DNA of 18,571 bases from Thermoleophilia bacterium. Its GTDB lineage: Bacteria; Actinomycetota; Thermoleophilia; RBG-16-64-13. The stretch lies in contig JAFGIH010000280.1 in the NCBI GenBank assembly GCA_016929985.1, positions 1 through 18,571 of the forward strand. The letters run 5' to 3'. Positions 12,985-18,571 of this stretch are shown in pieces. Both the position numbers and the translations under genes were made by a program. The notes under the pieces were generated by a model. The model was not told the origin of the DNA and made no database searches. It saw nothing but the letters and a program-made list of their open reading frames with translations. The stretch's first letter is position 1; every line of letters begins with the position of its first letter.

Positions 12985-15450
12985 ATGCCGAAGGACCTCT
13001 TCGGTGGCTGGCGGCAGGTGCGCCAGAGACGGGCGCATTCAAGGAATCGCAGGTTGGCACACCGCCATCTGGAAGTGGGTGTGCAGGCGCACGGTGAGGG
13101 TCGGCTTGCTGAGGCGGAGCGTGAGCTACGCCAGGGCCTCGACCTATGCGAGAAGGTCGGAGATCGATCTATCGAGGCCAACTGCCGCCTGGAGTTGGGT
13201 CTGCTGGCTTTGCGGCGGGGTCGGTTGGACGAGGCGGAGAGTGAGCTGCGCCACGGCCTCGACCTGTACGAGGCCCGCAGTCCAATGGAGATGCGATTTG
13301 GGAGTCTGTTTGGAGTTGCCTGTCACCGGGGGCTGAGTTCGCTGGCTTTGCGGCGGGGTCGGTTGGCTGAGGCGGAGCGGGAGCTGCGCCAGGGCCTTGA
13401 CCTGTGCGAGGCTGTAAGTGGGAGAGTGGGTCGGCCGTGGGAGGCCAACTGCCGCCTGGGTTTGGGTCGGCTGGCTTTGCGGCGGGATCGGTTGGCTGAG
13501 GCGGAGCGTGAGCTGCGCCAGGGCCTGAAGCTGTGTGAAGCGGGGTCGGACCTGGTGGGGGAGGCCTACTGCTGCCTGGAGCTGGGTCGGCTGGCTTTGC
13601 GGCGGGGCCTGTGTGATGAGGCGCAGAGGCAACTTGAGCGGGCCCTCATCGGGTGCTTCGACCCTCTGGGGGAGGCCAACTGCCGCCTGGAGTTGGGTCG
13701 GCTGGCTTTGCGGCGGGATCGGTTGGCTGAGGCGGAGCGGCAGCTGCGCTGGGGCCTCAGTCTGTGCAACACGGTAGGCGACCCGCTGGGGGAGGCCCAC
13801 TGCCGCCTGGAGTTGGGTCGGCTGGCTTTCGGGCAGGACCGGTTTGATGAGGCGGAGCGGCAGCTGTGCCTGGGCGTCAAACTCTATGAGGCAGCAGGCG
13901 CCTGGTACTTCGCGGCTGTCTGTGCAGCGCTCCTGGGAGGTCAGTTGGTGCATCGCGTGTCGGAGGTCAGCCCACACCAGGCCGTCGGGTGGGTTCTCAA
14001 GGCGGTTCGACTGGCAGAAGCCGGCCGTGGCGCTCAGCCTTCTCATGCCGAGTCGCTGTGGTGGCTCGGCGAGTTGGAAGATGTCTATGCGACCGCCCTC
14101 ACGGTGATCGCGGCAGCCGGGGATGAAATGGCCGGGCTTGAGGTGGTCGAGGCAGCGCGGGCCGATCTGACCGCGGGGCTCATGAGGGCGGGCCTGCCGG
14201 CAGACACAGACCCGGAGGTCAGGGAGGCGTTGACGTTGGTGGAGCGGCTACAGGCCGAGTTAGCCGCGCTGAGTGGCCCGATTCCGCCGCTCGACCTCTT
14301 GGGATCCGGGATCCCTCGGGTAGAGGACAGAGCGGCGGCTCTCGCCGACCTCCAGCGCAGAATGGGCGAGGCCTTCGACCGGCTGTATGGGCTGATCGGG
14401 GATGTCGCCCACCGGGTCGTGCCCGAACCCTTCGATCTCGAGCGGCTGCTTCTCAAGGTGCCGGAGGGCACCTGGGTGCTGGCGTTTCACCTGACCGACG
14501 AGGGCCGCCTGACACGGGTGTGGAGGGATCCCAGTGGGAAGGGCGGCACGGATGCGCGTGAGGTGCCCGCCTGGCAGTTGCATCTGCTGCGAAGGCTTGC
14601 TGTGCCCCGGTCCGCATCCCTCGTGCGGCTGATTTCCTACCGGTCGGATGACCCGTTGGTTGCCGACCGACTCGCAGGACTGGCCGAGCTCCTGCTGCCC
14701 GGGTCCCTGAAGGCGGCGCTGGCGGCCACCGAACCGGCCGGTCCATTGCGGCTGGTGGTGGTCCCCTGGGGCCCGCTGTGGGGGGTTCCTTGGGCGGCCC
14801 TGCCCGTCGAACAGCACCCCTTGTGCCTTCTCGCCACCGTGAGCCTTGCTCCCAGTCTGGCTGCTCTGCCCGACAGCCCGATAGAGGGCCGGGGCGGGCG
14901 CCTGATCGCGTTGCTGGATCCTGATCTCAAGACGACCGAGGACGACCGCGAACTCCTGATACGCCTGAATGCCGGGCCACCCGATCCGGTCCTTCACGAC
15001 GAACCTGCCTGGTTCCGCCGCGACCTCAGGGACGGGAACCGGTTCGACTCCTGCTATGTGGCCTGTCATGGGAACGAACGGCCGGGCTTGGCGCAGTGCC
15101 TAGTGCTCAGCTCCGGAGAGGTCGTGCTCAGCGCCGCGCAATTGGCCACGATGGACTTGCCGGATCATTTCGAGATGCGCGCCTGCGCTACGGCCCCTGT
15201 GGGGGGCGGGCGCGAACCCATCGGCCTGGCCACGGTGGCTTTGGCCAGGGGCGCCCGCCACATTGCGGCCACTCTCTGGCCCATCTGGGATGTGGTGTCG
15301 GCCCAGTTGCATTCCGCCTACCGGCAGTACCTGAGGGAGGGTCTGACACCTCCCGCGGCACTTCGGCAGGCCCAGCTGGACATGACATCGATCGCGGTCG
15401 GGCGGCCGCTGCAGTACTGGGCAGCCCATGTGATCATCGGCAGGCCCTGA
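12985..15450 (+). CDS. TPR-CHAT caspase-like protease
   Basis: ATG 12985 (821 aa) is the first in-frame start; its binding site is weak. Residues about 30-310 are seven TPR units of 37-46 residues with the recurring core LELGRLALRRGRLAEAERELRQ. A helical segment follows (about 310-475), containing LMRAGLPADTDPEV. The CHAT domain occupies about 480-821: VVPWGPLWGVPW, then VACHGNERPG with H695, then MRACATAP with C734, then GLATVALARGARHIAATLWPIWD. H695 and C734 are the His-Cys dyad of CHAT/caspase-fold proteases, so the enzyme should be active, although the usual SAC-x-TG reads RACATA. It would be a cytoplasmic protease whose TPR arm senses a partner. Neighbours suggest an effector of the E1/E2/JAB system, which is inference. 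Confidence 0.9.
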   Translation: MPKDLFGGWRQVRQRRAHSRNRRLAHRHLEVGVQAHGEGRLAEAERELRQGLDLCEKVGDRSIEANCRLELGLLALRRGRLDEAESELRHGLDLYEARSPMEMRFGSLFGVACHRGLSSLALRRGRLAEAERELRQGLDLCEAVSGRVGRPWEANCRLGLGRLALRRDRLAEAERELRQGLKLCEAGSDLVGEAYCCLELGRLALRRGLCDEAQRQLERALIGCFDPLGEANCRLELGRLALRRDRLAEAERQLRWGLSLCNTVGDPLGEAHCRLELGRLAFGQDRFDEAERQLCLGVKLYEAAGAWYFAAVCAALLGGQLVHRVSEVSPHQAVGWVLKAVRLAEAGRGAQPSHAESLWWLGELEDVYATALTVIAAAGDEMAGLEVVEAARADLTAGLMRAGLPADTDPEVREALTLVERLQAELAALSGPIPPLDLLGSGIPRVEDRAAALADLQRRMGEAFDRLYGLIGDVAHRVVPEPFDLERLLLKVPEGTWVLAFHLTDEGRLTRVWRDPSGKGGTDAREVPAWQLHLLRRLAVPRSASLVRLISYRSDDPLVADRLAGLAELLLPGSLKAALAATEPAGPLRLVVVPWGPLWGVPWAALPVEQHPLCLLATVSLAPSLAALPDSPIEGRGGRLIALLDPDLKTTEDDRELLIRLNAGPPDPVLHDEPAWFRRDLRDGNRFDSCYVACHGNERPGLAQCLVLSSGEVVLSAAQLATMDLPDHFEMRACATAPVGGGREPIGLATVALARGARHIAATLWPIWDVVSAQLHSAYRQYLREGLTPPAALRQAQLDMTSIAVGRPLQYWAAHVIIGRP
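13081..13893 (+). repeat. Seven tandem TPR-coding repeats with high DNA identity
   Basis: Equivalent codons of successive units fall at 13081, 13204, 13342, 13471, 13591, 13702 and 13822, giving spacings of 111-138 bp. The block CTGGCTTTGCGGCGG is repeated unchanged in five units. The units at 13471 and 13702 are identical over about 38 bp of core and nearly so for some 20 bp before it. Such identity at silent sites points to recent duplication or gene conversion, so unit number may vary between strains. Confidence 0.88.
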
Positions 15451-15528
15451 GCAGGCATCGCACGGGTCCCTCGCGCCATCTTGATTGGCGGCCGATGGAT
15501 GGCTCTAGGGCGGCGTAGTGTCACGCGC

Positions 15529-15846
15529 ATGAGGATCCCATCACGCATCGACGTCCGTGTCCGCGACGCTGCCCCGGCCCCTTGGTTCGTCGAGCACGCC
15601 ACGCTGGCAGCGCGGCGGAAGGCAGGCGAATCGGTTCACCAGTTGGAGATCCAGTTCGAGGGAGTTGCCCCGGTCACGGGATCGGGCGGCTGCTACATCG
15701 AGATCGACTCGAGGGCGACGGCGCTTCTCAAGGCTCACGGCGTACTCAGGCCGAGCGACCTTGTTGGGAAGTTGCTGTGGCTTGCGCCCCAGGATGACAC
15801 CGACCTCACCTGCCCCTTCAGGATTGTGGCAGTGCTGGAGGGATGA
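15529..15846 (+). CDS. Hypothetical 105-aa protein between the CHAT genes
   Basis: ATG 15529 gives 105 aa; ATG 15499 in frame would add 10. Neither has a strong binding site. The predicted protein looks compact and alternates hydrophobic and charged residues (HQLEIQFEGVAP, then GGCYIEIDSRA, then FRIVAVLEG), suggesting mostly beta structure with a short helix (RATALLKAHGVL). It ends in a single glycine. No family is recognised. It is 78 bp after one TPR-CHAT gene and 89 bp before the other on the same strand, so it may share their transcript and be a partner or substrate of the proteases. A beta-grasp fold is conceivable but not shown. Confidence 0.6.
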   Translation: MRIPSRIDVRVRDAAPAPWFVEHATLAARRKAGESVHQLEIQFEGVAPVTGSGGCYIEIDSRATALLKAHGVLRPSDLVGKLLWLAPQDDTDLTCPFRIVAVLEG

Positions 15847-15935
15847 ACCGTGGAGCCCTGCCTGTCCGGCGCCGCCCCCTGTGAGGATGGGCGGGATCTG
15901 GAACCGTCATTCACTCGTGGAAGCACGAGGCGCCT

Positions 15936-18571
15936 GTGGTGACTTCGTGGAGGGCTCAGGCCGACAAGCTGTTCTCGACCGCAACCGACGCTGCAATGCG
16001 GCCAGATTGGTCGGCCGCCGTCGGCGCGGCAGCGGCGGCGCTGCGCCTCTACACGCAGGGAGGTCACTGTGTCGGCCAAGCCGAGTGCCATCGCCTTCTG
16101 GGCGAGCTGGCTCTCTGGCGGGAGGAGTGGAATGAGGCGCGGTCGCACTTGCTTGAAGGACTATGCCTGTTCAGTTCGGCTTCCGTTGTGTCGGGAGCCG
16201 CCCGGTGCCTTCTACTCCTGGCTCAGCTCGATGAGGTCAGAGGGTTGTCGTTGGAGGCCGAGCAGGAGGCCAGACTCGCCCTCGGCATCTACGAGGAGCG
16301 CCGCGACGTAGCAGGCCAGGCACGAGCTCACCTGATGCTGGCTCAGATTCACCGCGAGGCGGCTAGGCCGTCAGCGGCACACAAGCAGAAGTCCCGTGCC
16401 GAAGCGCTCACCGCGCTGCGCTTGCTTGGCCGGCGGCCCAACCGGCGCACCTTCGGCAGGTGCGGGTTTGTACGCCGCCACTGGCGGCGGCTTCATCTGG
16501 TCCTGAGGGGTCAGGGGCTTCTTGAACTGGGAAGGGCGGCCTACTGGGAGGACGACCGGGACGAAGCCCGGGCACACCTCGAAGAGGCGTTAGTGCTCTT
16601 CTCAAGGGCCGACGATCCTCCCGACATCGGCAAGTGCCATCTGGAGTTGGGCCGGCTGCTCCTCCATCAGGAGCCAGAGGCTGCCGAACAGCATCTGCGG
16701 CAGGCTCTCGGTCTGTTCGAGGCCGAGGAGGCCATCCTGGACCAGGCCCACTGCCTGGCGGAGCTGGGAGAGCTGGCCTCAATGCGGGGCCGGGGGCAGG
16801 AGGCGGAGGGCTTCATCGGCAGGGCCATGCAGCTGTACGAGCGAGCGGGATCTTCGTTGGGCCGGGCGCGGTGCCTGCACCAGCTCGGCTGGCTCGCGGT
16901 CGTTGCAGGCTGCTACGACATGGCTCAGGGGCACTTCGAGGAAGCACAGCAATTGTTCGCCGACCTCAACGACCTTGTTGCGGAGGGCAACTGCCGCCTG
17001 GAACTGGGGAAGCTGGCCGCGGCACGGCACGAGCGGGACGAGGCCCGGCGGCAATGGGAGATCGCCCTCAGCCTGTACACGGATGCTGGAGAGGCGCTGG
17101 GGCGCGCGAACTGCCTGGTTGCCATGGCTCGGCTCCTGTTGGACCAGGGGGTTGAGCGCCTGCCGGAGGCTCGCGACCTCCTGCAGGAAGCCCTATCTCC
17201 CTATGAGCAGCGCGGCGATGATCTCGGGCGGGCCAACTGCCTACAGACGCTTGGCGTGCTCGAGTTCTTCACGGGCAATGTCGAGGGGGCCACTCGAGCC
17301 GTGAACGCAGCGCGAGGACTGTACGAGAAGCTGGAAGAGCCCGGCGGCCGGGCAGACTGCACGCTACTGCTGGGGCAGTTCGCCGCTCGCGAAGGCAGGC
17401 ATTCTGCTGCCGGGTCCCTGTTCGACGACGCCCTTGTAGCGTATCGCTCTGTCGGTGACCCCCACCGGTCTTCGGCAGCTGCGCTGCTTTCCGGCATCGC
17501 CCGTCTCAGACAGGGCCAACCCGGCGCCGCAGTGGAGCTAATTCTCGAGGCGGTGCACGAGGCGGAGTCCTTGCGCGGGTCGCAGGCGTCGCGCCGGGAG
17601 TCGGTGTGGTGGCTGGCCGAACTCCAGCACGTCTACACGATGGCGCTGGAGGTGCTCAGCATGGTGGGCAACGGGGTTGCCGGCCTGAGCGTCATCGAGG
17701 CAGCACGGGGGGAGCTGATCGCCGGTTTGATGCATGCAGGCGGGTCTGCCGAAACGGATCCGGAGGTGAATCGACTGCTCGACACGGTGCGCGCCCTGCA
17801 GGCCGAATTGGATTCGCTCGCCGAGGGGAACACCCTCCCTGAGGCGCCGCCGCTCGCTATGGGCGTCGCAAAGCGCCTTAGCCTGCGAGCAGAGCGGCGG
17901 CAGCGGCTGGAGGACGACCTCAACACCGCGCTGGGCGATCTGGAGCGTCGCGTGGGCGAGTTCATCCACCGCCTGGTTCCTGCGCCTTTGGCCTCGGGGG
18001 AGGCGCTGGATCTAGTGCCCGATGGCACGTGGCTGCTTGCTTACCACCTGGACGATGGGCGTGTCCTGACGCGCGTGTGGGTTGACCCTGAGGGTGAGGC
18101 GGGGATCGATCGGCAGGTTGTCCCTGAAGGGAGGGTCCGCCGACTGCTGGGGACGCTGGCCGGGCTGGATGCACAGAACCGACTTGGTCTGGGCATCATC
18201 GAGCGCCCCGCCTCTCAGCCGCCCTGGGCGGGTTTCTTGCCAGAGCTGGCGCATTGCCTCCTTCCTCTTCCGATCCGGGCGCGGTTGCGATTGAGTGCAC
18301 ATGCTCTCTACCAGCCGGCTCGGTTCCTGATCGTGCCCTCGGGTTCGTTGTGGGCGGTACCTTGGGGAGCCCTGCCCATCGCCGGGAAGCCGCTGTGCGA
18401 GTACGCGGCGGTCACGCTGGCTCCGAGTCTCCGTTCTCTTCCGCACGCCGTCGGCGTCGACGACGATGGATTCCTCGCCTTGATTGACCCGGCCCCTGGA
18501 TCCTTTCGGGGTGAGCGGGAGTTCTTCAGCGGACTCTATGAGCGTGCCGAGTTCTGCGGCGACCCGGGCGA
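15936..18571 (+). CDS. Second TPR-CHAT protein (3' end cut by window edge)
   Basis: A single frame stays open from GTG 15936 to the right edge (878 codons, no stop). GAGG at 15927-15930 precedes the start, and an in-frame stop at 15882 bounds it upstream; GTG 15939 is an equal alternative. Residues about 20-540 form a long TPR array with recurring cores such as HLELGRLLL, NCRLELGKLAAARHERDEAR and NCLQTLGVL. The units are less alike than in the first CHAT protein. A segment with LMHAGGSAETDPEV matches the first protein's pre-CHAT region. The CHAT domain starts near residue 695 (DGTWLLAYHLDDG) and reaches FLIVPSGSLWAVPW and LAPSLRSLP, but the window ends before the His and Cys sites. Whether this copy is catalytic is unknown from here. 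Confidence 0.88.
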   Translation, partial: MVTSWRAQADKLFSTATDAAMRPDWSAAVGAAAAALRLYTQGGHCVGQAECHRLLGELALWREEWNEARSHLLEGLCLFSSASVVSGAARCLLLLAQLDEVRGLSLEAEQEARLALGIYEERRDVAGQARAHLMLAQIHREAARPSAAHKQKSRAEALTALRLLGRRPNRRTFGRCGFVRRHWRRLHLVLRGQGLLELGRAAYWEDDRDEARAHLEEALVLFSRADDPPDIGKCHLELGRLLLHQEPEAAEQHLRQALGLFEAEEAILDQAHCLAELGELASMRGRGQEAEGFIGRAMQLYERAGSSLGRARCLHQLGWLAVVAGCYDMAQGHFEEAQQLFADLNDLVAEGNCRLELGKLAAARHERDEARRQWEIALSLYTDAGEALGRANCLVAMARLLLDQGVERLPEARDLLQEALSPYEQRGDDLGRANCLQTLGVLEFFTGNVEGATRAVNAARGLYEKLEEPGGRADCTLLLGQFAAREGRHSAAGSLFDDALVAYRSVGDPHRSSAAALLSGIARLRQGQPGAAVELILEAVHEAESLRGSQASRRESVWWLAELQHVYTMALEVLSMVGNGVAGLSVIEAARGELIAGLMHAGGSAETDPEVNRLLDTVRALQAELDSLAEGNTLPEAPPLAMGVAKRLSLRAERRQRLEDDLNTALGDLERRVGEFIHRLVPAPLASGEALDLVPDGTWLLAYHLDDGRVLTRVWVDPEGEAGIDRQVVPEGRVRRLLGTLAGLDAQNRLGLGIIERPASQPPWAGFLPELAHCLLPLPIRARLRLSAHALYQPARFLIVPSGSLWAVPWGALPIAGKPLCEYAAVTLAPSLRSLPHAVGVDDDGFLALIDPAPGSFRGEREFFSGLYERAEFCGDPG

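Noticed and set aside
11667..13181. Minus-strand open frame of 504 codons across the E1 3' end and the gap
   Set aside because: It overlaps E1 motifs and the start of the TPR gene, and its Ser/Arg/Pro-rich product looks like a GC-driven shadow.
13081..13893. CRISPR-like reading of the regularly spaced repeats
   Set aside because: The repeats are in frame, 111-138 bp apart, with no unique spacers, and encode TPR helices.
13144..14046. Minus-strand frame encoding regular PPQSQPTQLQAAVGLP repeats
   Set aside because: The regularity is simply the complement of the TPR-coding repeats; the plus strand carries the TPR-CHAT protein with catalytic residues.

Overview
The window is high-GC bacterial DNA (about two thirds G+C by eye) with many GTG starts, strong GGAGG-type ribosome binding sites and a strong G/C preference at third codon positions. 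This suits an actinobacterium-like or other high-GC soil, freshwater or marine lineage. Nothing here fixes the taxonomy, and no rRNA, tRNA, transposase, CRISPR array or origin was seen.

Layout. (1) At the left edge, two divergent paralogous genes of unknown function (minus strand, running off the edge, and 931-1599) face each other across a 511-bp gap. (2) A plus-strand cluster at 1713-4422 encodes a protein with a DUF2283-like N-terminus, an ECF-like sigma factor with an unusual C-terminal extension, and a shortened paralog that keeps only the region-4-like helix-turn-helix and the extension. (3) A HerA/VirD4-type ATPase (4543-6870) is followed by a small membrane protein (7042-7650). (4) Two YbjN-like paralogs lie at 7896-8504 and 8865-9491. 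(5) An E2 (ubiquitin-conjugating-like) protein (9753-10505) is translationally coupled to a fused JAB/JAMM peptidase-E1 (ThiF) protein (10518-12527). (6) Two large TPR-CHAT (caspase-like) proteins follow, at 12985-15450 and 15936 to beyond the right edge, with a 105-residue protein of unknown function between them.

How the parts may work together. The E2, E1 and JAB parts are the core of a prokaryotic ubiquitin-like conjugation/deconjugation system. CHAT proteins with TPR arms are proteases known from bacterial conflict systems. A HerA-like motor, a membrane partner and two YbjN proteins sit in the same strand block. The strongest unifying signal is a promoter-like motif, GGTAAC or G(G)TGAC, then 17 bp (16 once), then CGTA or a one-base variant. 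It lies in front of six genes: both edge paralogs, the ATPase, both YbjN genes and the E2. This is the -35/-10 geometry of an ECF sigma promoter, and an ECF-like sigma factor is encoded in the cluster. I infer a dedicated sigma regulon driving a ubiquitin-like/CHAT/HerA system. After three of the six promoters a perfect stem-loop would sit near the 5' end of the transcript. No obvious ubiquitin-like beta-grasp modifier is visible, so the conjugated protein is either outside the window or one of the unrecognised small proteins.
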